In this document: in pieces, positions 23,499-32,521 of the stretch
Position numbering within the stretch: position 1 is the stretch's first letter
How the letters are laid out: each line of letters opens with the position of its first letter
Source: Nocardia kruczakiae NBRC 101016
GTDB taxonomy: Bacteria; Actinomycetota; Actinomycetes; Mycobacteriales; Mycobacteriaceae
Length of the DNA stretch: 40,323 nucleotides
Direction of reading: 5' to 3'
Assembly: GCF_001612965.1 (NCBI RefSeq)
Contig: NZ_BDBL01000059.1
Coordinates: forward strand, 1 to 40,323
Notes under the pieces: generated by a model
Seen by the model: only the letters and a program-made list of their open reading frames with translations
Told to the model about the DNA's origin: nothing
Databases searched by the model: none
Translations under genes and position numbers: made by a program

Positions 23499-24436
23499 CC
23501 GGGACAGAGCTCGCTGTCGGTGCGGGTGGTCGGCGTCCGGTGGCGCCGAATGCCGCACAGAAGGCACTGCTGCGGAGCTTGTGCGCGGTGTCAGCGCAGA
23601 CGCGGGCGCAGCTCGATACCGCGCGCACCGACTGGGAGACAGGGGTTTTGGCGGAACCCTCCTGGTTCGCGCGCCTGGATGCCCTGATGAAGCGCAGCGC
23701 GGCATTGGCCGAGCTGGGCCACGCCGGTGGAATCCCGCAACGGTGGATCGATGTTGCCCGCCAACAGGGCGAGCGCGGCACAGGGTGGCGGACCCCGCAA
23801 CGATGGCCCGTCCCGCAACCTGTGCAGCGGGCCCGCCTCATCGACGACCTCGCCGCCGAAGCCCGCGACCTCAGTGACGTCATCGCCGTCCACGCTGCCT
23901 ACCGCGGCCGTGCCCGTATCGACGAACCGGACTCTCTGCGCACACGCATCGAAGCCTGCGCAGCTGTGCGTCACGAGCGCTTGACCTCGATCGCGGCGCT
24001 CTTGGATCTGATCGGCCCCGAACGTGACCGGATCAGGCCGGCGCCGGATCCGATCTGGGCCCGCGCTTTGGCGGCCACGGTGCGAGAGCGCGACCCCCAC
24101 CTGCTGGCACAGCAATGGCGCGCCCACGCCGAACACGAGCCCGCATCGGTGGCTGCCTACCGGCTACTGACCGACCACGGCGATATCGACTTCACCGGTG
24201 ACCACGCGATCACACCGCTGCCCGCAGCGATGGTCGAACACATCACGGCCGCTCTGCGGCTCCCGCCCGGCCTCGCCGGTCACGGCCTGGATCTCGGTGC
24301 AGCGACGGACAACGCGGTGACCGCCGCGTTAGGCGAACCCCGATGCCTCGAATTCCCCGCGCTAACTGCCGGCGATGAGCAGCACGTCGGCGGAGCACCA
24401 GCACGCACACATCGCCACAACGGCCCGAGTCCATGA
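23495..24436 (+). CDS. array protein 2: helical, GIPxxW type
   Basis: A 313-residue paralogue of its neighbours, ATGA-coupled. It has NAAQKALLRSLCAVS near 19-33, AELGHAGGIPQRWIDVAR near 71-88 and AAEARDLSDVIAVHAAYRG near 125-143. LTSIAALLDLIGPERDRI and QQWRAHAEH follow. The next gene has nearly the same blocks, so the two are the closest pair in the array. Its tail (LDLGAATDNAVTAALGEP) has the ALxEP core but then continues with about 27 His/Ala/Pro-rich residues, unlike the others. A late frameshift or extension is possible. A 73-bp gap with its own AGGAGG signal for the next gene follows. Confidence 0.7.
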   Translation: MTGTELAVGAGGRRPVAPNAAQKALLRSLCAVSAQTRAQLDTARTDWETGVLAEPSWFARLDALMKRSAALAELGHAGGIPQRWIDVARQQGERGTGWRTPQRWPVPQPVQRARLIDDLAAEARDLSDVIAVHAAYRGRARIDEPDSLRTRIEACAAVRHERLTSIAALLDLIGPERDRIRPAPDPIWARALAATVRERDPHLLAQQWRAHAEHEPASVAAYRLLTDHGDIDFTGDHAITPLPAAMVEHITAALRLPPGLAGHGLDLGAATDNAVTAALGEPRCLEFPALTAGDEQHVGGAPARTHRHNGPSP

Positions 24437-24509
24437 CCGCGCGAGGCGCAGGCCCTCGAGCCGCTGACTATCCGGCGGCGGAGCAACAAGCCCGAGCCAG
24501 GAGGCAAGG

Positions 24510-25463
24510 ATGACGATTCCCGAACCGGTACCCGATCCAGCCACCATCTCAGCGCAGACGTCGACCCTTGCGCAGGGAACCGACCGCGTCCAGAATCCAA
24601 ACGCCGCCCAAGCGGCGCTGTTGCGACGGCTGCGTGACGTCTCCGACGGGCTGCACAGGATGCAGGGAACAGGCGGTCTCGCAGGCGAATTCGGTCACTT
24701 TCCGTCCGAACTGTGGCACGACTACCTCAACGACATGCACGACCGTGCCGAGGCACTCACTGCCCTCGGGCGCGCCGGCGGCATCCCTGAACAATGGCTC
24801 GACTACGCCCGTGGGCATACCGCTAGCGCGCAGGTGCCCGACCGCTGGCCGGGCACTGATGCGCGGGCGCGCGCCGAGCTGATCGCCGCAGTGGGCGGGC
24901 AGGCTCGGGAGCTGGGGCACATCGCGGCGGTGCATGCCGCCTATCGGTCGCGGATCGCCGCTGAACCCGACCGAGCCCAGGACGCTTTCGCTGAAATGCT
25001 GGCCCAGCGATGGGACCGGATCGGCACGGTGGCGGCTCTGCTGAAACCTGTCGGCGCGGAACGCGAAGAGATTTGGCCCGACGCCGAGAGTCCCGCATGG
25101 CTCGCGTCTTTCGCCCAGCCAGTACGCGACATCGGGACTGCCGAGTTGGCGCGGCGATGGCACACCCACCTGTCGGCTCCCGACGCCGCCGTGGCCACGC
25201 ATGCGGCGCTGGCCGACTACGGCGACTTGGCCTGGGACCCCGACCGCGAACTGGTGCCACCACCGCAATCGCTCATCGCCCAAATCAGCGCCGTCCTGCA
25301 TCCCGGCCGCAGCGTCGACAAGGCGGTCGGTGGTGGCGCCGCGATCGACGCCGATATCGCCGCTGCACTCCCCGCTGAGCCCCGCGAATTTCTGCCGGAG
25401 ATCCCCGCACCGGACCCGAACCAAGATGTCGGCCTCGCGCTCGATACCGGACCCGAACCGTGA
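24510..25463 (+). CDS. array protein 3: helical, GIPxxW type
   Basis: A 317-residue protein with AGGAGG upstream of ATG 24510. Shared blocks are NAAQAALLRRLRDVSD, ALGRAGGIPEQWLDYAR, GGQARELGHIAAVHAAYRS, IGTVAALLKPVGAEREEIW and ARRWHTHL, in the same order as array protein 2. The tail reads AIDADIAAALPAEPREF, then a Pro/Asp-rich stretch ending DTGPEP. There is no signal peptide or membrane helix. The order of blocks suggests one all-helical fold of about 230 residues plus a flexible exposed C-terminal tail. Function unknown. Confidence 0.7.
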   Translation: MTIPEPVPDPATISAQTSTLAQGTDRVQNPNAAQAALLRRLRDVSDGLHRMQGTGGLAGEFGHFPSELWHDYLNDMHDRAEALTALGRAGGIPEQWLDYARGHTASAQVPDRWPGTDARARAELIAAVGGQARELGHIAAVHAAYRSRIAAEPDRAQDAFAEMLAQRWDRIGTVAALLKPVGAEREEIWPDAESPAWLASFAQPVRDIGTAELARRWHTHLSAPDAAVATHAALADYGDLAWDPDRELVPPPQSLIAQISAVLHPGRSVDKAVGGGAAIDADIAAALPAEPREFLPEIPAPDPNQDVGLALDTGPEP

Positions 25464-25525
25464 CGGCAACCCATTCAGCCGAAAACAGCAGCAACGCATA
25501 TCAATCCGCATCCAGGAGATCGCAC

Positions 25526-26449
25526 ATGAACGAACCACAATCACCGCCCGTGCAGCGAAGACCGGTGTGGCAGCAAAGACTGCTCGACCGGATCCAGGAC
25601 TTGTCCGACGACCGCGGCCGGCTCCTGCGCGAGGGCTACGACACTCCGCCAGGGGCGGGGGAGTCGGCCATGCTGGCATGGCGCACTCAGCTACTGCAGC
25701 TGGCAGCCGACCGCAGCGAGATCGAAGCCCGCGCGCACGCGATCGGCATCCCGCCCGCCGACATCGCCGCCGCCCGAGCAGCCGGAAGCCGCGGACGCCG
25801 AGCCGACCTCAACCCCGAGCCCGGCGCCGATGCGGAGCGCGAGCACGTGATGGACTGGGTGGCCAGCGACGTATGGCAGATCCAGCACATGGCCGCGATC
25901 GACGTCACCCACCGGATGCGGGCGGTCACCGACGCACCCCGATTCGAGCCCGAACCGTGGATGGTCGCTCAGTTCGAGCGCAACCTGAGCGCGTTGTGGA
26001 TCCGGGCCGGCAACGTCGCCGACGCGATCGGCCTCACCGTCGCCGAATCCGCCGGAATGTGGGCCCGGACCAGCAGTGACTGGCAGCGAATCCTCGACGC
26101 CACGACACATACCTACGACAACGAAGCAATCGGGGAACGCTGGCGCGTCTACGCCCGCCCCGGCATCGAAACCAGCGTCGTGCGCGATGCCATGGCCATC
26201 ACCCTGCGCCTGGACGTCGCCCTGTCCGAGCAACGCGTGCGCATCCCCACACCGCACGCCATGAAAACCGCTGCCGCAGAAGCATTCCTGTCCCGCCCCT
26301 CCGCCTCATCCGTCGCCGATCCCATCACCGACGCGATCGACCGTGCCCTTCCCGAGGCCGACCACAACCGATGGGACACACCCACACCCACAACCACCGG
26401 CACACCACAGCACCCCGGGCCCGATTTCGACCGGGGGGCCCAGTTATGA
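25526..26449 (+). CDS. array protein 4: helical, GIPPAD variant
   Basis: A 307-residue protein; ATG 25526 is chosen over an upstream in-frame GTG at 25460 because AGGAG lies 6 bases before it. It starts with PVWQQRLLDRIQDLSDDRG, then AHAIGIPPADIAAARAAG in place of the GIPxxW motif. Next come WQIQHMAAIDVTHRM and AIGLTVAESAGMWARTSSDW, and finally IGERWRVYARP. The tail has PITDAIDRALPEADHNRW and ends in RGAQL, the only one without terminal EP apart from the protein at 28481. It is more similar to array protein 5 than to proteins 1-3. Confidence 0.7.
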   Translation: MNEPQSPPVQRRPVWQQRLLDRIQDLSDDRGRLLREGYDTPPGAGESAMLAWRTQLLQLAADRSEIEARAHAIGIPPADIAAARAAGSRGRRADLNPEPGADAEREHVMDWVASDVWQIQHMAAIDVTHRMRAVTDAPRFEPEPWMVAQFERNLSALWIRAGNVADAIGLTVAESAGMWARTSSDWQRILDATTHTYDNEAIGERWRVYARPGIETSVVRDAMAITLRLDVALSEQRVRIPTPHAMKTAAAEAFLSRPSASSVADPITDAIDRALPEADHNRWDTPTPTTTGTPQHPGPDFDRGAQL

Positions 26450-26510
26450 GCCACGCCTGCCCACACGCACCCGACTCGCAGCAGGTTGACCACCAGGAGA
26501 GATGCCGACC

Positions 26511-27470
26511 ATGACCAAACCTGACCCCGCAGTATCGATCGAACAGTGGCAGGCGAAGTTGCTGGCCCGCATCGACCGCCTCGCGCGCGAGCACGCGACG
26601 GTGCAGGCACGAGGCTTCGGCGGCTACGCCGGCACCGACGGCACGCCCGAACAAGAGTGGCGCTCGCACCTGGACGCGTTGGAAGCCGAACGCGAAACCA
26701 CCGAACAACTGGCCATCGAACTCGGCATCCCAACCCAATGGGTCGAACACGCCCGCATCAACGGAGTCGGAGCAGCCGAACTACGCTCTCCCGCACCGGA
26801 AATCGTGAACGCAGTCGTCGATCCGGCCACCCAGGCCGACTCGTCCGAGGCTTCCTCGGCGTCGAAGCAGCTGTTCATCGACATGGCTGTCGTCGATGTG
26901 TGGCATGTGCACCGCATGGCGTTGCTGTCAGCGGCCCGCGATGCCCGCCTCAGTGCTGGCCGTTTGGGCTTGGGCGCCGATCCGGTCGCCGACATGCAGT
27001 TCCACCGCAACATGACATTGCATCATCAGCGCGCGGCGGGACTGTCCGACGCCGCGCAATTGTCGGCGCCCGAGGTCGCAGCACTGTGGGACAGCCCACA
27101 AGTCCGCACGGCGCGCCGACAAGCCGCGCAGCAGATCAACCGGTGGGACGACCTGCACCTGGAATTCGAGTGGCGCCGCTACACCCAACCGGTCACCGAC
27201 CCCGCTTTGCCGCCCTACATCCCCACGCACCCGGCCACCGGAGCCCCCACCAGCCGGGCACAGGCACCACCCCCGGCGCCTGAGGAATTGATCGCTCGCG
27301 CCGCCGCCGCGCTCGGTATCGACCCCGAACGCACCGACCGGATCCCGATCCACCACGCAACAGCCATCGATATCGCTCTGCCCGCGGCCACCGACCGCGA
27401 CTGGCAACCCGGCCCCGCCCCAACAGCGCCACCAGCCGCAACGGGACCGGACCTCGGACCCGAACCCTGA
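26511..27470 (+). CDS. array protein 5: helical, GIPTQW type
   Basis: A 319-residue protein from ATG 26511; an ATG at 26502 is only 2 bases from AGGAG and less likely. It has IEQWQAKLLARIDRLAREH, LAIELGIPTQWVEHARI, VVDVWHVHRMALLSAARDAR, LSAPEVAALWDSP and EWRRYTQP, each matching a block in array protein 4. The tail is AIDIALPAATDRDWQPG, a Pro/Ala-rich stretch, and ends DLGPEP. The gap before the next gene (27471-27602, 132 bases) shows no clear signal apart from the AGAAGGCGG ribosome-binding site at its end. Confidence 0.7.
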   Translation: MTKPDPAVSIEQWQAKLLARIDRLAREHATVQARGFGGYAGTDGTPEQEWRSHLDALEAERETTEQLAIELGIPTQWVEHARINGVGAAELRSPAPEIVNAVVDPATQADSSEASSASKQLFIDMAVVDVWHVHRMALLSAARDARLSAGRLGLGADPVADMQFHRNMTLHHQRAAGLSDAAQLSAPEVAALWDSPQVRTARRQAAQQINRWDDLHLEFEWRRYTQPVTDPALPPYIPTHPATGAPTSRAQAPPPAPEELIARAAAALGIDPERTDRIPIHHATAIDIALPAATDRDWQPGPAPTAPPAATGPDLGPEP

Positions 27471-27602
27471 CCACCCCAACCACTTTCCCGGTGACGCCGC
27501 TGGCGCCGCGCAGCACCGGTTCAACCCGCCACCGCGAGGGACATCCCGTCACGCCACGACCGGCACTCGGTCGCGGCCCGCTTCACCAGAAGGCGGAACA
27601 CG

Positions 27603-28484
27603 ATGTCCGACAACACATTCCCACCATCACATACACCCGACCCCAGCGCCGCAGACACCGCCGCGGCCCCGGGAAATTCCGGCGCACCAGCGGCTCCGAT
27701 GCCGCACACAGCGTTTCGATCCCGCGCCATAGCCAGCCCGCTGGCGGTCCGATTCGGTCCCGACGACCCCGACGCCGTGCATGCCATCGCGCTACGTGCG
27801 GTGCAGGACTCGATGAAGCGCTACATCGACTGGCAACACCAACAGCCCTCGGACGGCATTGCTGCCGGTCCCGGCGAGTGGCGAGTGACCGCGATCAACG
27901 GCATCGAAGACGACCTGCGCCGCGCCTACCTCGACGCAGTCCAAGCCGGCGTGCCGATCAGTCAGATCGACACGGCCCACGATCTCGGACGAGCCGGTGT
28001 CGGGTGGGACCAGCAACCCGCCCATCGGTTGCTGGGACGGCTCGAACACCTCGCCCACGCACTCACCCTCGCCGAAGCACACAGAGGCACCGACCGCACC
28101 CGGATACGCGACCTCGAACACGAGCTCGACCGAGCCCACACCCGCAATACCGATCTGACCGAAGACCTGGCCCACGCCCGCAACACCATCGCCAATCAGA
28201 CCGAAGAACTGGTCGACGCCGAATGGCAGACCGGACACCGCCACCACAACGTCGAACCCGGACCGCAGTCCGTCCGCGCGCACGCCCGCATGAACGCCGA
28301 ACTGGCGCTGGCCAACGAGATCGACGCCCTGCAACGCGGATCGGCAACCGATACCAGCGGTGGGATCGGTACAGCGATCGACACCGCACTGCCCGGCCAT
28401 CCCGGCAACTGGCCCCACACCACCGACCCCGACACCGGGCCAACGCCCGCCACGTCGGATCACGGGCCGGAGGTAGAGCCGTGA
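27603..28484 (+). CDS. array protein 6: coiled-coil type with conserved tail
   Basis: A 293-residue protein; ATG 27603 has AAGGCGG upstream. After about 50 disordered residues there is a helical part (AIALRAVQDSMKRYIDW, QAGVPISQIDTAHDL as the GxP block). A strong coiled coil follows at about 150-225 (DRTRIRDLEHELDRAHTRN). The tail is GIGTAIDTALPGHPGNWP, Asp/Thr/Pro-rich, and ends EVEP. The layout keeps the tail but replaces the second half of the fold with a coiled coil, so the tail is the more constant element. Confidence 0.7.
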   Translation: MSDNTFPPSHTPDPSAADTAAAPGNSGAPAAPMPHTAFRSRAIASPLAVRFGPDDPDAVHAIALRAVQDSMKRYIDWQHQQPSDGIAAGPGEWRVTAINGIEDDLRRAYLDAVQAGVPISQIDTAHDLGRAGVGWDQQPAHRLLGRLEHLAHALTLAEAHRGTDRTRIRDLEHELDRAHTRNTDLTEDLAHARNTIANQTEELVDAEWQTGHRHHNVEPGPQSVRAHARMNAELALANEIDALQRGSATDTSGGIGTAIDTALPGHPGNWPHTTDPDTGPTPATSDHGPEVEP

Positions 28485-29755
28485 CCACTCTGGACGAGCC
28501 GCTGGGTTTCACCAACCCGGACTACTACCGCGACGCCGCCTCGCAGACCGAGCGGCAGCTGCGCGCCGATTTCGCGCGCTATTACCAGCTGCGCGAGATC
28601 GCGCCGTCCGCCATTTCAGCTGAGGCTCGCGCCGAATTCAACGCTCGCGCCGACGAAGTGGCGAGCCGGTGGGCGCGCCATGAGTCCGAACACTGGCGCG
28701 GCACCTGGGCCGGATTACAGCGGGTCGTGGCCGGGTGGCGAACTCAACCGGAAATCGCGCGCCGCAACTTCGACCAGATCGCCCGCGCCCGCGCCTCCGG
28801 TGAGGTAGCGATCGACGACGACATCTGGCGCACCCTGCAACAAGCCCGCCTGATCACCGGGCACGGCCCCGCCACTATCACCGGCTCCGGCCAAGACGCC
28901 GCCCGCCGCTACCCCTACCTGCAACCCGACATGGGCGCCACCACCGCGCAGCCCCAGGCGGTACAGGGAATCGATCACCGCACTGCGGTAGAGCGCACGC
29001 TGGGTGCGCCGAGAAGCCCGGTTGTCGCGTTGCCGAGCCTCGCGCAGGTCGACGCGGTCATCGCCGACACCGATGCGCTGCTCGAAGCCGAGGAATCAGC
29101 AGCCGATCTCGATGATGGGCGCGAAGCGCGAAAACTGCTGCTGCCCCGAACAGTTCGTGAGGCACGAATCTCGGCCGACTACAGCCACACCGAGACCTGG
29201 GAACGCCGCCACGTCGAGGCTCTGCGAGAAGTCCAAGACCTCGCCGCCGAGCACAGCAACGTCGCCGATCACCTCGACGGCACCGACGATCAAGCCCGCA
29301 TCGCACGCCTCGACCGGCTACGGGCAGGGCTGAGCGCCGCGCGACGCGACGCCCTCGCCATCGGACTCACCGACGACCAGGTACACACCGCTTACACCAC
29401 CGGCCGCGACGGAACCTACTGGGCCACACAACCATCCGATCCCCATTTGGGACGAATTGCCCAGCTGCTCGAACACCGCGACCTCGCCCACGCCGCCGCA
29501 GACTCCTACCGCAACCAACTCAGCGGAGCCACCGCGAGAGCCGCCGATCCTGGCCTACCATTCGCTCACAGTAGCTCGATCAAGGGTGCCGAAGCTCGAG
29601 AGCTGGCGGAGACCGGCGGCGGTGCGGGTGCGGCGATCACCGCTGCGGTCGAGACCGCGCTTCCCGACAACGACCTCGGCGAATGGTCGCCACCAGCCAA
29701 CAGTTCGGTGTCGAAAGATGCCGTTTCCCAGATTGATCGGGAGGTGAGCTTGTGA
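28481..29755 (+). CDS. array protein 7: large helical protein with conserved tail
   Basis: A 424-residue protein; GTG 28481 overlaps the preceding stop and has GGAGGTAG upstream. It is Ala/Arg/Asp-rich and helical, with blocks such as LREVQDLAAEHSNVADHL and RRDALAIGLTDDQVHTAYTTGRDGTYW. The latter resembles an extended GIPxxW block, with GL-T-DDQV. The tail contains AITAAVETALPDNDLGEWSP and ends REVSL. It contains none of the His triads expected of a relaxase. It directly precedes the coupling-protein gene, so it may present cargo to it. Family not recognised. Confidence 0.7.
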   Translation: MTTLDEPLGFTNPDYYRDAASQTERQLRADFARYYQLREIAPSAISAEARAEFNARADEVASRWARHESEHWRGTWAGLQRVVAGWRTQPEIARRNFDQIARARASGEVAIDDDIWRTLQQARLITGHGPATITGSGQDAARRYPYLQPDMGATTAQPQAVQGIDHRTAVERTLGAPRSPVVALPSLAQVDAVIADTDALLEAEESAADLDDGREARKLLLPRTVREARISADYSHTETWERRHVEALREVQDLAAEHSNVADHLDGTDDQARIARLDRLRAGLSAARRDALAIGLTDDQVHTAYTTGRDGTYWATQPSDPHLGRIAQLLEHRDLAHAAADSYRNQLSGATARAADPGLPFAHSSSIKGAEARELAETGGGAGAAITAAVETALPDNDLGEWSPPANSSVSKDAVSQIDREVSL

Positions 29756-29823
29756 TGGCGCTCGGTAAGCGTCCTGCACAGGTGTTCACCGTGTTATCCC
29801 CAGCCTGGGCGGAGGCAGTGTGA
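29752..29823 (+). CDS. 23-residue micro-ORF bridging to the coupling protein
   Basis: A frame from GTG 29752 (ATG follows at 29755) to TGA 29821-29823, encoding MMALGKRPAQVFTVLSPAWA plus three residues. It overlaps the preceding stop and the next start on both sides and has GGAGGTGAG upstream. Its role may be only to carry ribosomes to the VirD4-like start (translational coupling). The product is too short to assign. Confidence 0.3.
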   Translation: MMALGKRPAQVFTVLSPAWAEAV

Positions 29824-31673
29824 TGGCGCGGCAGACGCGGCGCCGCACGACCGGCGGGTTCGGTGAGGAAACCTGGCTGCTGCTCATCGCGCTCGGTCTC
29901 ATCGCGCTGGCTCTGCTCACGTGGGCGGCGCTGTCGGTCGGAAGCTGGTGCGCCGGACTGCCCGTCACCACGCACCCGGTCGCGGCACTGCTGCAGGTGA
30001 TGGCCGGCAGACATCGGTGGCCATGGCAGTCGAGCGTGGTCATGGCGATCGCGCTCGCAATCATCGGGGCGGTCACAGCGGTGTTTCGTAGGCGGTGGGA
30101 ATCGGTGCGGGGCAGTGACATCGACCGTGCGGCACGCACGATGGTGTCCCCGCGCCAGATTTCGGCGGCGCGACAGCAGGACAACGCCAGCGCCGCCGAG
30201 CGGCTTCTCAAAGACGCGCCAGCCGACGTCCGGGCGCTGCCGGGGCCGCCGTTGGGGCGCACCGTCGTCGGGGGTGTCGAGTTGTTCGTGCCGGCCGAGA
30301 TGGGCGTGTTCATCGCGGCCGGGCAGCGCACCGGCAAAACGATGGCGTGGGCGATCCCGGCCGTGCTGAGCGCGTGGGGGCCAGTGTTGGCGACCTCCAA
30401 CAAACCAGACCTCTACCGGCACACCGCGTTCGGTCGTGAACAGCGTGGCCGCGTCTGGCTGTGCGACCTGCAAGCCGTCACCGGGCAGCCGGTGTGCGGG
30501 TTCTGGGTCGACCTGCTCGACCGCGTCCGAACGTTGGCTGCAGCACGAAAGTTGGCTTCGTTCTTCGTCTCCGGAGCGTCGGGGTCGGCGTCAGAACGCG
30601 CGAACGCCCGCGTCGACTCCTACTTCGACGGCGGCGCGCAAGAACTGTTGTCCTTGTATCTTCTCGCGGCCGCGTGCGTCGACGGTGACCTGCTCCACGT
30701 CGCCGAATGGCTGTCCAGCGATCAAGATCAAACCCCGATCCTGATCCTGCGCCACCACAATCACCGGCGCGCGGCGCAGCGCATCCTCGACGCGCAAGGG
30801 TTATACGCGCGCCAGCGGGATGGGTTGTACGACATGGCGCGCCGGTTTTTGAACGTGCTCTCCGATGAGGGCTACGCCACCATGATCACCCCACCCGCCC
30901 GCACCCACATCAGCGTCTACGAGACCAGCGAGGCGATCATCATCGACACCGCGCTCGGACCGGCGACACACAACCTGCCCGAATTCAAACCCGCCGAATT
31001 CGTCACCAGCAACGACGCCCTCTACGCACTGTCGATGACCGGACCCGACTCCGCCAGCGCCCTCACCGCCGCCCTCGTCGGTCAAATCCTGGAATCAGCG
31101 CTCAGGATCGCCCGTGCACGCCCCGACGGGCGCCTCGCCGTGCCGTTGCTGGCGGTGCTCGACGAAGCGGCCAACTGCGCACTCATCGACGACTTGCCCA
31201 GCTACTACACCTACGCCGCCGGATGCGGGGTCATCCTGCTGACCATCGTGCAGGTCCTCGAACAGGCTGAAGACCTATGGGGCGCCAACGGACTCACCGT
31301 CATCCGCGCCCAATCCATCGAGATCTACGGCGGCAACATCGCCACTCCCACCTACCTCGAGCAGTGGGCGCGTCTGGTCGACGACCACGACGTCGCCGAC
31401 CACTCCCGCTCGACCGGCCCCGGTGGCACCAACCGCTCCACCAGCTGGCGCGCCGAACCCATCCTCAACGTCGCCAAACTCGCGCGCCTGCCCAAAGACC
31501 GCGCCCTGGTCCGCCTCCCCGGCCACGAACCGGTCCTGATCGAAAAACGATCTTGGTGGGACAACCCCGCCCTCGAACCACTCGTCACACAATCTCTGGC
31601 CCGCTTCACGCAACCACCTCCACCACAGGCGCGACCGGAAAACACCGGCGGCGCAGCAGGAGTCGAACTATGA
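29820..31673 (+). CDS. VirD4/TraG-type coupling protein
   Basis: A 617-residue protein starting at GTG 29820 or ATG 29823 with GGAGG upstream. Two N-terminal membrane helices (about 18-43 and 72-90) flank a short exported loop. Walker A is AAGQRTGKT (167-174, Lys173) and Walker B is LAVLDEAAN (Asp448, Glu449). Between them are SNKPDLYR, which follows Walker A in coupling proteins, and a coupling-protein-type all-helical part. The C-terminal tail (from about 595) is Pro/Gln-rich. Type IV coupling proteins bring the relaxase-DNA complex to the channel. Because no relaxase is seen nearby, its cargo is unknown; the array proteins upstream are candidates. Confidence 0.9.
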   Translation: MMARQTRRRTTGGFGEETWLLLIALGLIALALLTWAALSVGSWCAGLPVTTHPVAALLQVMAGRHRWPWQSSVVMAIALAIIGAVTAVFRRRWESVRGSDIDRAARTMVSPRQISAARQQDNASAAERLLKDAPADVRALPGPPLGRTVVGGVELFVPAEMGVFIAAGQRTGKTMAWAIPAVLSAWGPVLATSNKPDLYRHTAFGREQRGRVWLCDLQAVTGQPVCGFWVDLLDRVRTLAAARKLASFFVSGASGSASERANARVDSYFDGGAQELLSLYLLAAACVDGDLLHVAEWLSSDQDQTPILILRHHNHRRAAQRILDAQGLYARQRDGLYDMARRFLNVLSDEGYATMITPPARTHISVYETSEAIIIDTALGPATHNLPEFKPAEFVTSNDALYALSMTGPDSASALTAALVGQILESALRIARARPDGRLAVPLLAVLDEAANCALIDDLPSYYTYAAGCGVILLTIVQVLEQAEDLWGANGLTVIRAQSIEIYGGNIATPTYLEQWARLVDDHDVADHSRSTGPGGTNRSTSWRAEPILNVAKLARLPKDRALVRLPGHEPVLIEKRSWWDNPALEPLVTQSLARFTQPPPPQARPENTGGAAGVEL

Positions 31674-32521
31674 CCACCCCCGCAACACCCGCAGGTTCAC
31701 GCCAGACGCGCAAACCCGCAGCACCGGCGTATCCGGACTTCGTCACCTTCGCCGAGCAATGGCTGTTCCCGTTCATCACCGTGCGCCTCGCCGAAGCCAA
31801 CCGCGAACACACCTGGACCTGGTGCAGCCAATGGTGGCGCCACCGCCCAGTGAGCGTGCGCATCGCTCACCTGCACCGAGCCTTCGAAGCCATGCGCGCC
31901 GACAAAAACGCCGCCGGCCTGTCGACCTTCATACTCCACCACCTCGACCCCCACTTCCGCCTCATCCTCGACGCCGCCAACGGCCCCCTGCACCGCTGCA
32001 CCCGCACCAAACACGTCGCGCTGCCGTCCCTTTCCTGCGAACCCGTACCGGCCGGATGGTTCAAACCCCCAGCCAGCCCCGACACCAAATCGGGCGACAC
32101 CAAGCCTTACCGGTTCGGCCACTACGCCGATTTCGTGGCCCAATGGCTGCTGCCGGTCACCGCGGTCCGCATCGCAGCCAACCATCGCGAAGACCAATAC
32201 ACGTGGTGTCGAAGGTGGTGGGACCATCGCAGCGTCGCCGTCCGCTTCGCCGCACTGCATGTCGTGTTCGAAGCCGCCCGCGTCGCCGAGGACCGCTCTG
32301 CCATGTCGACACTGTTCGTCTCCCACACCGACCCGCACTTCCGATACATCCTCGACGCCGCGAACGGGCCCCTGCACCGCTGCACCCCCGACCAGCACAC
32401 ACCCGAAACCGGAATGCCCACAGCAGACGTCCCCACCAACTGGTTCGCCACACTCGACGACGTCATGCCTGTAGAAGAACTCGGATTCGGGCCCGACTTT
32501 CGTTACCGCAAAGAACCGTGA
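31670..32521 (+). CDS. tandem DUF4913-type protein (two copies)
   Basis: A 283-residue protein, ATGA-coupled to the coupling protein. It holds two copies of one domain of about 90 residues, at 24-112 and 152-239. Each has the DUF4913-type signature with a conserved WC..WW.H core (TWCSQWWRHRPVSVR and TWCRRWWDHRSVAVR). Each ends with DPHFR.ILDAANGPLHRCT. Cys and His are conserved between the two copies. DUF4913 proteins are common in actinobacterial mobile elements; their function is not known to me. The very high similarity of the second halves suggests recent duplication or selection on that surface. Confidence 0.85.
   Translation: MTTPATPAGSRQTRKPAAPAYPDFVTFAEQWLFPFITVRLAEANREHTWTWCSQWWRHRPVSVRIAHLHRAFEAMRADKNAAGLSTFILHHLDPHFRLILDAANGPLHRCTRTKHVALPSLSCEPVPAGWFKPPASPDTKSGDTKPYRFGHYADFVAQWLLPVTAVRIAANHREDQYTWCRRWWDHRSVAVRFAALHVVFEAARVAEDRSAMSTLFVSHTDPHFRYILDAANGPLHRCTPDQHTPETGMPTADVPTNWFATLDDVMPVEELGFGPDFRYRKEP

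Noticed and set aside
21499..29755. Relaxase hidden in the array proteins
   Set aside because: I looked for His-triad (HxHxH or HxDxnP-type) and N-terminal Tyr motifs and found none; the proteins are Ala/Arg-rich helical chains.
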